Of a DNA stretch of 64,000 nt, positions 49,101-61,019 are shown one piece after another. Made by a program: the position numbers and the translations under genes. This DNA is from Torymus aiolomorphi (taxonomy: Eukaryota > Arthropoda > Insecta > Hymenoptera > Torymidae), in assembly GCA_036365515.1 (NCBI GenBank), contig CM070873.1, positions 222,382,876 to 222,446,875 of the forward strand, written 5' to 3'. The notes under the pieces are model-generated. The model searched no databases and had not been told where the DNA came from. It worked only from the letters and a program-made list of their open reading frames with translations. How positions within the stretch are numbered: position 1 is the first letter of the stretch; every line of letters begins with the position of its first letter.

Positions 49101-52100
49101 TGATAATGAAATAATTTTATAAATTAGTAATCCTAATTTGTTACCTCAAAATCTGTTATATCAAATCTTTTTTCTATATTTAAAAGTTGCTGTGAAGATG
49201 GAAATAGAGTACTGGTGAATAAAATAGTTAAACAAATCATAGAACTTTAAGCTTGCATAACAACGTTAACTCTTTAAATCATTATATACTTTATGCAATT
49301 TCAATAGATATTTATGATGTTTAAACCATCTATTTCCAGAAACCATTTGTCAGATATAGGATGACTTTATTCATCTTGGCCTCCCACGACTTTTGATGAA
49401 TTTGATGATAATATCAACTGTATCACGATTCTTGAATCAAATAAGGAATTCGACTTCCTTTGTTATACTGGTGTAATATAATTTTAAGTATACCACATTA
49501 ATCACAAGCAAATAAATTTTGTTACCTTACAATGATTCATGACAAATTTCCAAAATTGTATTTCCAATGACTTGTACCTGCTGTATGTTCGATAATTGTT
49601 GTATAAAAGATTCGAACATACAGCTGAGCCCATAAATCAATCCCAACTGAGGGAAGTACAATTTTCGCAACAATGTTCGGCAAAAACAATGGAGAAGTCG
49701 AAACGTAACAAAGATAAACGACATCGATCCAAAAGCGATACCGGGTAGTTTGCATTTCATACACGTGGGGAAAGTACGGAACAAGAAGCCGAAAGAAGTA
49801 TTGAACGAGCTCGACCGATGTCGTTGGATTTGAGGAAATGTAAGAAAACGATTCGCCAGACATACTTTATAATATGACGATAGCGTAATTGACGTTTTTA
49901 TGAAAATATTGATACGTTTGAAAAACAGATTAATTAACAAATCTAAAGTATAGAAAAGTAAGGGATATTCATATAACCAGCAAATAAATTATTAAATATA
50001 TATATAAAGCGTACACTTTGATGTTTCAAATAGAATGGCGAACAAGACCGCAGACATTCTTTTTTATAAGCGTTGAACATCACGTGTACGACGAACAATT
50101 CGTTACAGAATATCAGTTACTTCGCAATCCACGCTGCACCTGTATAACTCTATACGCACAAGTGAAACCGTCCATCCGTACAGGCAACTTATCGGCAACG
50201 TATCGATTACCCATTACACGTGATACATTGTACAAAACCCTGCTCTCTCAACGAACGAGCGTATACAGTTATGCTCCCGGCGTAAAGTATAAAGAAGAAA
50301 AAAGAAAAGCAGAAAACTACAGCTTATATACGCGCGTAGTCTCGCGGGAAAAATCGATGATCAAAAGCTCGAAGGGAGAGAGAGAGAGAGAGAGCCACGA
50401 CGCCAGATGGAAATACAAGTTCTCTCTATGCGGTAAAGAAGCGGAGTAAAATAGCCGAAGCGTATCACCGGTATTCGCGAGGCTTGCCCGCGTGCGCACA
50501 CGCGTAAGTGGAATAAATGTCGCGCGTCGAAGTGCGCGCGCAGTGGCCTTTAGTGACATTTATGGGGAAGGCAGCCGCGCTCGCCTGCCACCGCCGGGGC
50601 GAAGTGGCAAAAAGAGACGCGAGGATCGTGGAAAAGAGAGCCGAGCCGAGGCTCACGGACGTTTCGCACGCTCGCGCACGCGCGCACTCACACGCGTACG
50701 TATATACATGCAGGAGTGCGCGCAGTTTATTTATAAGTCTAGCAAATGAGCGTGATGTGGCCTTTGCTGCGAGGGGGGTGAAATAGTTTGAGTTCTCGCT
50801 GCGTGAGGGATTCGTATCGATCGGATCGGATGAACTTTGCGATTTATCGATGCTTCGAACGTGTATTTCGGTCTGTTAACGTATTTGTCGATTAGAGATC
50901 GACGAGTGCTATGTTTCCTTGGTATGAGGAGGCTTATTAAATTATTTATGAATTGTTCCTAATAAAGGGTGACATTCTTTTACTATCCTAAGTACATACA
51001 ATAGATTCTTCAAGTTCTATTTTAAATCAGTTGAAAGAACACGTCTGTTTCGACTACTATATTAAGAATCGTAATGACTTATTGATAGGTAGTTATACCG
51101 GTTATACTGAAGTAATACTGTAATTCATTGCATTTTCTAAATATTTTCAGTAATAAAATATAACTAATGTCTTCCTTATTTTATTTTACAAATCAAAGAA
51201 CAATCTTTCTGTTGAATCCTTTGTTTAAAACTGAGATTATTTTCTGAAGTATAATAGTGTCTGAAATTACATAAAATACGTAATAAAAATTTACTTTCAT
51301 TAAATCGAAACCTTGTATCACGAAAATCATTTTTGTAAATTACTCTGTTATACCTCTGCGCACGGAAAAATTTAATTTCTTTAATGTCCCAACGGTATAT
51401 TTGTAGTATTATTAACTTTTGTAAATAAGACTCTTTTCAGCACGAAATGATTTCAATAATTCGCAAACATTTCTTAAGATGTTTCACAATCCTTAGCAGA
51501 AAGAAAATTATTGAAATGAACAGTTTTTAAGTGATTGGTATTTAAAGGAAAAAATCACACGCATACTTAAAAGTGAAGGACGTGTGTACGGCCGTAGGTT
51601 GTTTGTACTCTGAGATCTCAACCTACCCATTAGTACGAAACCGATACTTTGGGTCAGGTTCATATGAACATTTTTATCTCTCATTTTTATCCAGCGCTAT
51701 ATAAAGCATTTTTATAAAATTTTTATTTGGTACAGAATAAATAGAATGAATTAGAATATAACTATAACAATTTAGTTCATATCGTTTATTTCTAAATTAA
51801 TCTTGTAAAAATGTAAAAATTACATCATAAATGGCAGGTCTTCAACGGCCACGAGCTTCACATAATAATCATATGTATACTAAAAGCCTCGTCGGTGCAA
51901 AAAAGTGCATCCGAAATTCCGAAACACAAAGTTCCCATGTACCAGCGCGGAAAGTTGCGCGTCATTAATCTTGCATTAAAATTTCAATTAATCAAAATAA
52001 CAGTAAAAGCCAGCTAATTTAAATCGGCTTTAATTTATGGGCCGGAGAGCATCCGTATAAAGCGCGGTAGCATCCCCGCGCGCAGAGAAATCGCGAAGAA

Positions 52101-55100
52101 TCGGCGGCGGTGCGGTGAGCCCACGCGCGAGTTTCTCCTTTATATTTCGCGCTGGCGGACCACTATACTTTCACCGGGGTATATATATATACACACACAT
52201 CGGGACATTAACATCGGCCGATGGGATGAGCGCCAGGCAGCGCGAGCGCCTCTCGTCAATTTTTATAGCCGCGTCGTGTCACGATGGTTATATGATGGAA
52301 AAATTTCGAGCGCTCGCGCGCAGAGTATGAATTTCGCGTAAATCATGGAATCCGCTTGGGCAACAAACCGGTGCAAATTTGTTGCCGTTCACCGACACAC
52401 CAGCGCGCGACCAGTAGTTTCGTTTTATGCGCTCGCGTGTGTATAGAGACGACGGCGATGGCATTGAAATATTCTTTTATGATACTTTGAAAAAGGCGGC
52501 GATAAATATCGATCGCGCACGTGATTGATTTCGCCGTGCTTCTTTTTGTGTACATAAACGTCCTGCGTTATTTATGTTACTTTTATTGGAGGCTGCGCTC
52601 GCGCGCGAGAGCCCCGCTCGTGAGAATGGGAACTAGTGGATGCTGCGCGGCTTCGAGAAGAGTTACACGACACATTTATTTGTATCATAATTGGACAACA
52701 AAAAAAACCTCCTTATGCAATCATTTCCTTTATATTATAAGACGATTACTATTTACCAACATGGGAGCTTGTTAATGACAGTTTTGGAGCTGCTCACAAA
52801 AAGTTTATAAAACAATATTCCCGATAGGAATGACCGTTTAATGGTTATATACATGTTTGCCAAATAGACTTTCACTATATATATTGGAAAAAAAGATGTC
52901 TATTTTTTCAACAATACCTATATAGCATATAGAAATCGAAAGCCTATAGTTGAAAAAAAATTAAATGATTTCTATTCACCCCTGACCTCGGCTGAATAGT
53001 AATATCATACTGGATGCAGATGAACTCATTACAGGTTCTATTATCTGAGCCCGAAGTCTGAACCGCCTCCGACGCTACTGGTCAGCCCCTGCAGCGGACC
53101 GATTTTTTGGAGCGTCAGCTACGTCGGGCCTCCCGAAACCGATCAGCACGCGGAAGGCACCAAATGTGAGTCTATAATATACACAAAACAGAGCTTGCTC
53201 CTCTCTTTCTCTTTCGCTTTCTCGTTTCTCTTCCTCTCTCTCTCTCTGTTTCTCGACCGCCGACGTCTGGGCTCGCGACACCCGCGTTCCTTTCGCACCG
53301 CCCGGCTGCCCGCCTCGCTCCTACTATAAACAACTGTACTCGACTAAGTTTATTATTCTTGCTAGAGCTCTTATTATGTTTTTTTACTGGCTGCTATTTT
53401 GATACTTTGAATGCGCAAAACATGCTCAATATTGGCATGCTCGAGATAACTTCTTTTTCTACACCACGTCATTTAACACCTTCTCATTTACATAGACTTG
53501 TTTATTTTACTTATAATTGATACAATATAGGGAATCTGCATGTTTCTTTCTGAAAGACGAGATTAGGCTTATTGAATTTTCATAACTTCAAAGTATAAAA
53601 CTTATGTGTATTATTTATTGAACTAAATTATACGTCTTTCGCTGGGCACAAATAACCAGAATTCAGTGAAATGCTTAAATCGTCTTAGTTTTCTGCACGC
53701 AAAGAGAGAAAAAGAAACGTGTTTGTCTGAAATTCTCGTTCTCATTAAAAAAAAAAAACTTACAATCAGAGATACAGTTGAAAAAGTTGTAGCGCCCTGA
53801 AAAAGATACAACCATTATTATGCAAATGCGAGAGGCCACGGCGTACAGAAAGCGCAAAACGATTCGGCGAAAAACAAATTTCGTTACTTTGATAGCCGAT
53901 AATACACGTCTTTCTCTCCCCCCTCTGGCCCCCCTCCTATATGCGTTGGGCAACCTCTCGTTTTGCATTCTGCGCGCGGCTCCCTCTTTTTCCTATTGTT
54001 AAAATTCTGCCGTTTTTTTCCTTCTGATTATACACCGCGCGGGCTGCGGCTTCGCTGCGGCTTCTCGCGCTCTCTCTCTCTCTCTCTCTCTCCCTCGAGG
54101 TTCGCCCGCTGCCGTCGGCTCCCTGGCCTCTCATCTCGCGCGCGCGGCAGCATTTGGGCTCATTTATAGCTTGTCGTCAAAGTAGCGCGGGTATATCGGC
54201 AGCTGTAAACTATTTCGCGACGTCTAGACGCGTTTAAACCCTTCGCGTACGCGTGATTTCTCTTGGTGTGTCGTGTGCGCGCGCGTCCGCCTCGTATAGT
54301 GTATCTCCGTTTCCGAGGACCGTGACGAAATTAGAATTTAACGTCGTCGTGTCACAGGCACGGAAGCTCAGCATTCTCTCACCCACCTTGTCGTGTCTCT
54401 TTCTTTTCCCCCACCCATATACACGTGCGCGCTGCACTTCTTTCTTGACGTTCCAGCCCTTTTGCGCTCTTTATGCACACTTTTCTGAAGATCTAACTGA
54501 TTTCCGAGCTTCTCTTGCCCCGTTTCTTGTCTCTCCTGTCCCGCCTTCTTTCCCGCGCTATGCTCTTGCGCTTAAAATAGAAGTTTTTCTGGCGGACTAT
54601 TGTCAGACCACTCGGTATGGAGGTGTATCAGGATCTACTGATATTTAAAATACCGTTTTTATTGTCTACCGAACAAATGATATTAGTATTTGTCGATGGT
54701 GCTCTATGATTTTTTTAATATATTTCGAGTACATATACTACGCGCGGAGTTTTGCAAATGAAAAGATAATTTAGATGAACGGGTTTGACGAAACAACCAA
54801 AACTTGTCCAGTTAAAAGTAAATTCAGGAGAGAAAGCATCTGCTCTAATTCTTTTCTCAAAGAAAGGCGACAAAAACTGGTTCAAATAAAAAGTGCTGAA
54901 GTCGTAAAGCGAACCGGTTTTGCATGTCGCCTTGATTAATTAACCATATACCGCACGCCGAAATGAAGAATGCGACATTCTTTTTCACGAGGAAGTCGTT
55001 TAGAGTTCCGCAACGCTCGCAAAGATCACCCACGTGACGACCCCTGCGCGTATAAGCCGATCTTACCCGCACATCTCGCGGCATCTACCAAAGAACTTCA

Positions 55101-58100
55101 ATCGGGGGCGCCCTCGGCTCCGCGAGAACACGACCCGACGCGCCATTAGATAGTCGTTAAAAATCCTGCCCTCGCGAAGTGAAAAAAAGTGATTTACAAG
55201 CGCGCGTGAAACGGGGTATAGGGAAAAAAGAGAGCAAGAGAGGGCTATAAATAATAGAGCATACTCGCAGCGGCCCAAACGCATTGGCCGGTGAATCAGA
55301 TGATACCGGGCTCGCCGCTCTTCAAGTACGAGGGCGCGGAAACCCAGAACTTCACGATCCTCGCGGCGACCCAGGGCGAGCTTTACCTCATCGACATGCG
55401 GCCTATCAGCTCGCCGATGCTCGACCTCAAAACCCGCTCGCCCAACACTGTCCTCCTCTACGCGACGACGGATTACGCGCTGGGACATCTGCCTGGTAAC
55501 CTGGGGCCCCCGAGGTCCGGCAAGCGCGGCCAGCAACCGGCGCTGCTCGAGTTCAAGCAGCGGCTCAGCAGACGACGCATTATCGTCTCATGGAATAAGA
55601 GGTAACAGTTCAACCCAAAATTTTTTGTCTTGAAGCTCAAGCTGTCATTCTGATCTTTACTTTTTTTATTTGATAGTTAACACACTAAAAAAAAACTGTG
55701 TTCTCAACCTCCATCGTTGAACTAAAATAAAAATAACCTTATTTATAGTCTGCCATACTAATTTTAAATACCTATAACAATTGAAAGATTTTCGGAAATA
55801 GCTTTTTTTTGCATCATTTTATTCACTACAAAAAGAGGAATCTATTAAGTATAAAAAACAGTGATCGCGAAGCGCGTAATATCTACACTTATTTGAGAAT
55901 CGATTCTATGAATTAATAAAAAAAAATACGGCTTTTCTCTAAACACGTTGCAGATATGTTAAAAAAAAAAACGTACCCGTATGGAAATAATAAATGTATG
56001 AAACCGTAGGAAAACGTATAAAAAAGTATAAAAATGAACCTTTCTATTGGTTTTTGGACATATTTTATACGGTTTTATACATTTTTATACATTTTTATAC
56101 ATTTTTATACAGTTTAATACATTTTCAGACATTTTCTTACAATTCAGAAATTCTTCAATGTCAAGTTTGTAAAAAGGTTAATGTAATAAAACATAGGAAC
56201 CGTATAAAAATGTATATTTCTGTATATTTCCGTAGATTTTTTCAAATTTATTACATTTTTATACGGTTTTGTACATTTTTATACAGTTTAATACATTTTC
56301 ATACAAAATAAAAAAAAAACTAAGTAGAAAAATAAATAAATAAATTATGTTTTTATGTTTATAAAAACTTAATTACGTTTTTACGTTTTTTACGTTTTAT
56401 AAATTCTATAAAATATAAAAAACCGTATGAAATTGTATAAAATCGTTGCAAATCGTAAAAAACTGTATTAAAATGTTAGAAACTGTATGAAACCGTATTA
56501 AAACATATCAAAACGTATTAAAACGTATAAAGTTGTCCAAAAACCAATGTTTAGATCCGGTTTTACACGTTTTTATATAGTTTTGTACGGTTATATACGG
56601 TTTCATACATTTCTTTTTTTCCATACGGGTAGGTAAAAAAAATATGAAAGTTTAATGGAAACGTTCTTTCAATTTATTTATATGCATAGTTAAAAACTTC
56701 GTGTTCTTTTTGTAATAAACGAATGGTTAAACACACAAATATAACACGAGACGTTAGTTAATGCCCCATTTATTTAAATTAGCACTATACAATTTGTAAC
56801 TACACGGAGAAAAGTGTTATAATAAATTTTATTATAAGTATAATAAAAATTACTATATAACATAGGAAGAGTGTGACATTTCCACTGTATGCTGCATTTT
56901 TGTTATAACTATATGAATAATTACAACATTTTTAGTAATTTTTATTACAGTATTGATTAAAAAGTATTACGATATAAAAGAAAAATTGCTATACAACATA
57001 GCAAAAACTGTGATATAGTAAAATTTAAAATATATTCTTTTAATTTTAGTCACCCGTCATAAGAAATTTTGTTATCCAACATAGTAAAAATTGCCAAACT
57101 ATAGTACTTTCTGCGTACGTCAAGGCGTGCACATGGTCTAATTGAGGTTATGTACTTCATCAATTTCACTTGGCCTTGCATTTAAGTAAGCAAAACTTTG
57201 AAAATCTCGATTCAATCATTTTATTTTTGGGGGGGGTCCAAAGTTTAGACGATCGATCCACTTTAGAATTGAAGTCAACTCTAGACGTTCTCCATTCCGA
57301 CATAAGCTACTGCAGATTGTGCAAAATTTCGAAATTCTAAATTACGAAAACCATATTTTCGAATGTAACAATTCACCTACTGTCCAAAACATCGAATTTC
57401 ATCAATACTATTTTAAAACGAATATAACTTGTTTTTAATGATTTATTTCGAAATATCTTTATTGTATCCCTATTAAAATTCTATAAATGAAATTCTATGT
57501 TTTGGACAGTAGGTGAATTGTCACATTCGAAAATATGATTTTCGTAATTTAGAATTTCAAAATTTTGCATAATCTGCAGTAGCTTATGTCGGAATGGAGA
57601 ACGTCTAGAGTTGACTTCAATTCTAAAGTGGATCGTCTAAACTTTGGACCCCCCCCCCTATTTTTTATTATGCACATTGATGATGAGTATTTTTTGTGTA
57701 ATTGTAATTATTTATTGTCATTATTCAATATTATCATTTAAGAGATATCGTAACCAGGGGTTTGACATATGTCAGTTCCAAAATTTTATACTCAAGAATC
57801 CTACTTGGGTAAGTGGTTAGCGCGTCCGATTACCATGCTGAGGGTCCTAGGATCTCTGTCCCAACCGTCGTCAGAAAAAAAATTTTATTTCTAATTTTAA
57901 ATTTATTTTCACATTAAGTATTCTATTAAAATGCAAAAATAGTTCAAAAAATGAAAAAAAAATTAATTTTTTTAAATTTAAAGTCAGCCATAAAAATTAC
58001 TATGTTGTATAGCAAAAATTATTATAATTTCGATATGTCACACCGTTCCTATAAAATATAGTAATTTTTCTTACATTTTATAATAAAATTTATTATAACA

Positions 58101-60190
58101 TTTTTCTCCGTGTAGTTTCTTTTTTATGATAAATTTTAATTTCATAAAAATATAGGTGAAAAGTTTCGCTTTTCAACTACGTGTAGATAAGTACAGTCAC
58201 AACATTCTGAAATCATTCTCGCGCTTACGATCCTTTCAAAGTAATACCTATAATCGATGCAGATAATGAATAAAGTATAGTTTTTCATTATTGTACGCAA
58301 AAATTATATCTATGTTTGTATAAGTAAAATAATGAAACGATTCAAATAACATCCTAATTATAGTGTCCGATATATCTGGAATCTATAAATACAAATTTTC
58401 TTTTCTAAATCCACTTAGTTTGATGTTAAAAGATAATAGTTTTACTTGATTTATCAGTCTTTATATACAGATATACATATGCACATATTTAAAGTTAAAA
58501 AGGCAGTGTTAAATATGAATTTTAACGATATTATTTTTAATAAATAATTTACAATATTAAATTCAAACAAGAGTATAAAAAAACTTACAAAAATATTCGT
58601 TTAGCAAAATAATTTAGTTTCTCATGAATATATTATTAGCTAAAATATATGATCTACAATAGAGTTAAATTCACACTGTTATTTAGTTTCTATATATTCA
58701 CTAACATAATGAAATTCTTTATATAGAGCAAAAAATACATAAACAGTAAAATAAAAATCCACAAACCATGCGCACCTTAATTTGTTTTCTGTACAAATAT
58801 TAAAAATCTTTTCGATTCTTACAAGTAAAGTGTTAGCTATACATTTTTATATTCAAAGTACATTCCATTGAAATGTTCACTATATAGTATCATATTGAAT
58901 TCTCGCGAAGCATATATAAAATGTTCCACCTGCAGTGCATAAACACTATAATATATGACTGTTTACGTTGGAAACTAGTTAGCAAAGCCGCGTATATATA
59001 CGCTTCTGAATAAATGTACACATTAACCGGAACATCGCGAACCAATTCGCCTTGCGCGTTCGCGTATATAGTATACGGCCCGCGCCCCTGCATTAAGCTC
59101 GTCATTAATCCTCAGCGTGCGGAGTATACTTATATGCGTGCACGCGTGCGCCCGCGATTCGCACAAGACCTGGATGATTCAGTGTGGGGCTTTGCTGTAC
59201 GCGAAGTGCTTTGACGTCACGTTACAGCTACGCGGACCCGAGCACCTCGAGCTACCTGCTAGCCGTGACGTCGGGCGCACAGATGCATCCGCCGACCCTC
59301 TGCGCGGCCGAGAACATCCTGAAAAAGCATCCTTGTCCCAGCCGGTCGAGCGGCGTGCAACAGAACCAGGACAGAAGCGAACCCGAGGGTCTGCACTGCG
59401 TCAGAAAGACCAAACTCACGCTCTTCGGCGTCAAGTACAACACAACCTACTACTTTACCCTTTACATCGTGAGTGATGCACTTTGTTTTTGCCGATACTT
59501 AAATGCTGAAAAAGGCAATTTTGTTATTGCAAAGAATGTATATCTTCTCAATAATTGTGCAAAACGAATTAAAATATTGTAAATTTGGAAAAAAGAAATT
59601 TTAAACTACTTTCTGGTTTGAAGAAATATTTTTTTGTTATTTAAGTAAAATTTTTTTAAATCACTAGCTTATAATACATTAAAAATGTTTGTTCTCAGAT
59701 GAATACACACAACAACGTATCGAGTCGTGTGGCAATGGACTCCTTCAGATTTGAGCGAAAACCGCCAATCACTTTGCAAACTGGACGCTACGCAACCGCC
59801 AATTTGAGGAAAAATGAAGGCTTCGTTATTTTTCGCTATCGACCACGCGATAATGCCACCACGATGTTTTACATACGTGCATGCGGTGCCTGCATGAAAG
59901 CCAAATTCCGGGGCCCCGACTACAGCCGAGTAAGATTTCCAACATATACTTATTTTACATTTAAAAAATTGCTACTATAATCGTATTGTTAATGTCAAAA
60001 TGTCCGTCACTGTGTCGTGTTGATTCACCTGTAGGAAGAGCAAATCGGTGGAGAGCTCTCACTCAGGGCGCCAGCCTTGCCACCGGGTAGAAGATTCAGC
60101 ATTCAGATAACTGCGTCCCAATTCGACCTTGTGAAAATGTCGAGAGTAAAAATTCTCGCCACGGACGATGAAGCTACCCCTGTAACCGAC
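42850..60190 (+). CDS. NDNF: NDNF (nord) family secreted protein, six exons, C-terminus not found
   Basis: The exons join at 42850-43103, 53035-53165, 55271-55601, 59228-59468, 59699-59929 and 60035-60190. All borders are GT-AG and all phases agree, giving 448 codons without a stop. Residues 1-24 are a signal peptide rich in L and V. Residues 85-210 match the NDNF N-terminal domain (LVSPCSGPIFWSVS, GSPLFKYEGAETQNFTI, LYLIDMRP). A fibronectin-III-like domain covers roughly 215-330 (IIVSWNKRSYADPS, LHCVRKTKLTLFGVKYNTTY, FTLYIMNTHNN). The following part (FYIRACGACMKAKFRG, FSIQITASQ, VKILATDD) is the family's middle region. Six NXS/T sites occur. Family proteins are near 570 residues and end with a second FN3 domain, so about 120 residues are missing, presumably beyond 64000. 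Drosophila Nord modulates BMP signalling outside the cell; vertebrate NDNF is neurotrophic. An in-frame extension up to 42385 exists, but the signal peptide fixes the start. Confidence 0.9.
46849..46955. repeat. hairpin repeat with CGAACGCAGCGAGGG centre
   Basis: ACTAGTGCCTTAAGTGGCCCA and its inverted partner TGGGCCACTGAAGGCACTAG flank a spacer with GCGCCCGAACGCAGCGAGGG. A diverged half copy follows near 47000-47040 (CGTGCCTTAAACAGTCCA). Confidence 0.55.
47517..47870. repeat. small inverted repeat pair
   Basis: GGACGGTCACCAGCTGAAAAC near 47517 is inverted, with a few changes, as GTTTTCAGCCGGTGAGCGTCC near 47843-47863. It is probably an old MITE of about 350 bp. Confidence 0.45.
53035..53165 (+). 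CDS. NDNF: NDNF exon 2
   Basis: Residues 85-128 (QFYYLSPKSEPPPTLLVSP, C, then IFWSVSYVGPPE). The acceptor is ...TTACAG and the donor AAAT then GTGAGT. It matches the conserved start of the NDNF N-terminal domain. Confidence 0.88.
53166..55270 (+). other. NDNF intron 2
   Basis: 2.1 kb with a (CT)n tract at 54070-54093 and a CpG-rich region at 53800-54600. No nested gene supported. Confidence 0.6.
55271..55601 (+). CDS. NDNF: NDNF exon 3
   Basis: Residues 129-238 plus two bases. It contains GSPLFKYEGAETQNFT, LYLIDMRP and the start of the FN3 domain (RRRIIVSWNKR). Acceptor CTCGCAG; the donor AG then GTAACA is weaker than the others. Confidence 0.87.
55976..56629. mobile_element. TIR element with CCCGTATGGAAA ends and internal short tandem repeats
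   Basis: Starts CCCGTATGGAAATAATAAA and ends with the inverted TTTCTTTTTTTCCATACGGG, flanked by TA. The interior is a series of degenerate ~10-12-base units such as ATTTTTATAC on the left and AAACCGTATTA on the right, themselves in inverted relation. The frame at 55994-56311 is a product of these repeats. Confidence 0.68.
57229..57658. mobile_element. nested foldback insert with 7-bp target-site duplication
   Basis: TATTTTT stands at 57222-57228 and 57659-57665. Arms of about 170 bp (57229-57403 and 57486-57658) are nearly identical inverted copies that begin with a G run and end with a C run. The high arm identity suggests a fairly recent insertion. Confidence 0.72.
57801..57871 (+). other. 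tRNA-like sequence
   Basis: TGGGTAAGTGGTTAGCGCG from 57806 fits an A box. The B box (GGATCTCTGTCC at 57850-57861) is weak. Like the tRNA-like segment at 9706 it sits in the right half of a CACGG-ended element and is followed by an A-then-T run. Confidence 0.4.
59228..59468 (+). CDS. NDNF: NDNF exon 4
   Basis: Residues 239-319, core of the FN3 domain with SYADPSTSSYLLAVTSG, four cysteines (TLCAAE, HPCPS, LHCVR and flanking) and FGVKYNTTYYFTLYI. Acceptor GTTACAG, donor GTGAGT, phase 0 at the end. Confidence 0.88.
59699..59929 (+). CDS. NDNF: NDNF exon 5
   Basis: Residues 320-396 (MNTHNNVSSRVAMDSFRFE, FVIFRYRPRDNATT, FYIRACGACMK). Acceptor TTCTCAG, donor GTAAGA, phase 0 at both ends. Confidence 0.88.
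60035..60190 (+). CDS. NDNF: NDNF exon 6
   Basis: Residues 397-448 (EEQIGGELSLRAPALPPG, FSIQITASQFDLVKMS, VKILATDDEATPVTD). Acceptor CCTGTAG, donor GTGAGT. The final FN3 exon is expected next but is not seen before 64000. Confidence 0.87.
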
Positions 60191-60408
60191 GTGAGTTTCT
60201 AAACTTATTTATCATTTTTTCAATAAAACATTGGCTTATTACAACTTGAGTAAATGATGAAAAATTTCGGCTTTTTAAGTATACTGTTTAGATTTTTTTA
60301 TATAATTATAGGATATAATTTGTAATCATGTAGAATTCATTGATATTCTAAAAAAATATATATATATATAAACCTCATATCTCGGTAAATTATCATTATG
60401 CAGACATT

Positions 60409-60795
60409 TCAAATACAAAATTTATTAAGTATGCGTCGAAAGCCATACGCTGGGCTTGCAGAAAACTTACGTTGTAAAAAGTATGAAAAAAAAGCTAGTA
60501 CAAAGGCATCGGCTGAAAACGGCGCGAAGTACGTGTTGCAGAACTCGGCGGCGCGGAACATGCCGTGGGAGTACAGGACGTTGCGCAAGTGCCGGGCGAA
60601 GCAGGCCTCTTGGTGCGCGAGCGCGCAGAGCCCGGGCGGCGCCAGCTCCTCGAGCAGCAGCGGCAGCAGCGGACCCTGCGCCAGCGGCAGCTCGCCCACG
60701 AGAGGCCCGGCCCACTCGCTCGGCAGGCCCTGCCCTTCTCCCTGAGCTCCCGCAGCCACGTGTGGGCACGCCAACAACACCACCACCACCACCAT
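60409..60795 (-). CDS. unrecognised small secreted protein, nested antisense in an NDNF intron
   Basis: I do not recognise the family. The first ATG of the frame (60795, context CCCGCG before ATGG) opens a signal peptide, MVVVVVLLACPHVAAGA, with cleavage likely after A17. The mature part begins QGEGQGLPSEW and has a leucine-rich stretch and then ALAHQEACFARHLRNVL, with cysteines at 57, 65 and 86. No dibasic cleavage sites are seen, so it is not an obvious neuropeptide precursor. Codons in 60520-60795 favour CTG, GAG, AAC and TTC, which supports this strand over the other. A perfect minus-strand donor GTAAGT starts at 60470, so the exon may end at 60471 (108 codons plus one base) and continue elsewhere; unspliced it would stop at 60409 with 128 residues. 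The AT-rich tail after residue 92 is less protein-like. Confidence 0.5.
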   Translation of the reverse strand: MVVVVVLLACPHVAAGAQGEGQGLPSEWAGPLVGELPLAQGPLLPLLLEELAPPGLCALAHQEACFARHLRNVLYSHGMFRAAEFCNTYFAPFSADAFVLAFFSYFLQRKFSASPAYGFRRILNKFCI

Positions 60796-60829
60796 CGCGG
60801 GAGAGGAACTTTCAAAATGGCATCGCAAT

Positions 60830-61010
60830 CACTCCTTCGACACGGTATACCCCCACCCACCTCCTACCTCCCCCTTTTCTCTCCTTATTATTGTCATTAT
60901 CGCACGTCCGACCGAGCGATTATCTCTCCGACGCGAAACATGTGGGATCGGAAAGTTTTTACGCAAGCGCGCGCTTTGACACGGATTGATTGTTCGCACT
61001 GAGGGGAGTA
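60830..61010 (-). promoter_or_regulatory. upstream region of the nested secreted-protein candidate
   Basis: GC-moderate sequence upstream of the minus-strand start. One out-of-frame short upstream ATG (MPF then stop) lies at 60822. No clear TATA box close by; a TATATA-type word stands near 61079. Confidence 0.3.
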
Positions 61011-61019
61011 TGGTAGGGA

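Larger units (their letters stand above)
43104..53034 (+). other. NDNF intron 1 with GC-rich islands
   Basis: A 9.9-kb intron. GC-rich islands stand at about 43740-44780, 46000-46300, 48250-48980, 50080-50830 and 52020-52660, with AT-rich DNA between. Long open frames in the islands (for example 44049-44576 minus) show no domain. It also holds a small hairpin repeat at 46849-46955. First introns of developmental genes often contain enhancers; that is inference here. Confidence 0.6.
56813..58112. mobile_element. CACGG-ended TIR element 2, carrying a tRNA-like sequence and a nested hairpin
   Basis: Starts CACGGAGAAAAGTGTTAT and ends ATAACATTTTTCTCCGTG, flanked by TA (56811-56812 and 58113-58114). 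Inner words (CTATATAACATAG..., TGTGACAT) repeat in both orientations. A later hairpin insert stands at 57229-57658, and a tRNA-like segment at 57801-57871. No transposase. Confidence 0.68.
55602..59227 (+). other. NDNF intron 3, host to nested transposons
   Basis: 3.6 kb. Two TIR elements (55976-56629 and 56813-58112) fill more than half. 58115-59000 is AT-rich without features. Confidence 0.6.

Noticed and set aside
49689..49748. Plus-strand 19-codon frame starting with a lysine/arginine-rich stretch (MEKSKRNKDKRHRSKSDTG)
   Set aside because: The start looks protein-like and might be a retropseudogene, but it stops after 19 codons and no frame continues convincingly.
49527..49940. Two long overlapping minus-strand frames with hydrophobic content, considered as a chemoreceptor remnant
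   Set aside because: I found no receptor motif in either frame and neither has a preferred codon pattern.
60396..60745. Plus-strand open frame in phase with NDNF exon 6, after an acceptor-like TTATGCAG
   Set aside because: The phase fits, but the sequence lacks the FN3 features expected there (a P.LP.D lead-in and a C.SVT.AW-type strand) and becomes serine/glycine low complexity. Codon use favours the minus strand.
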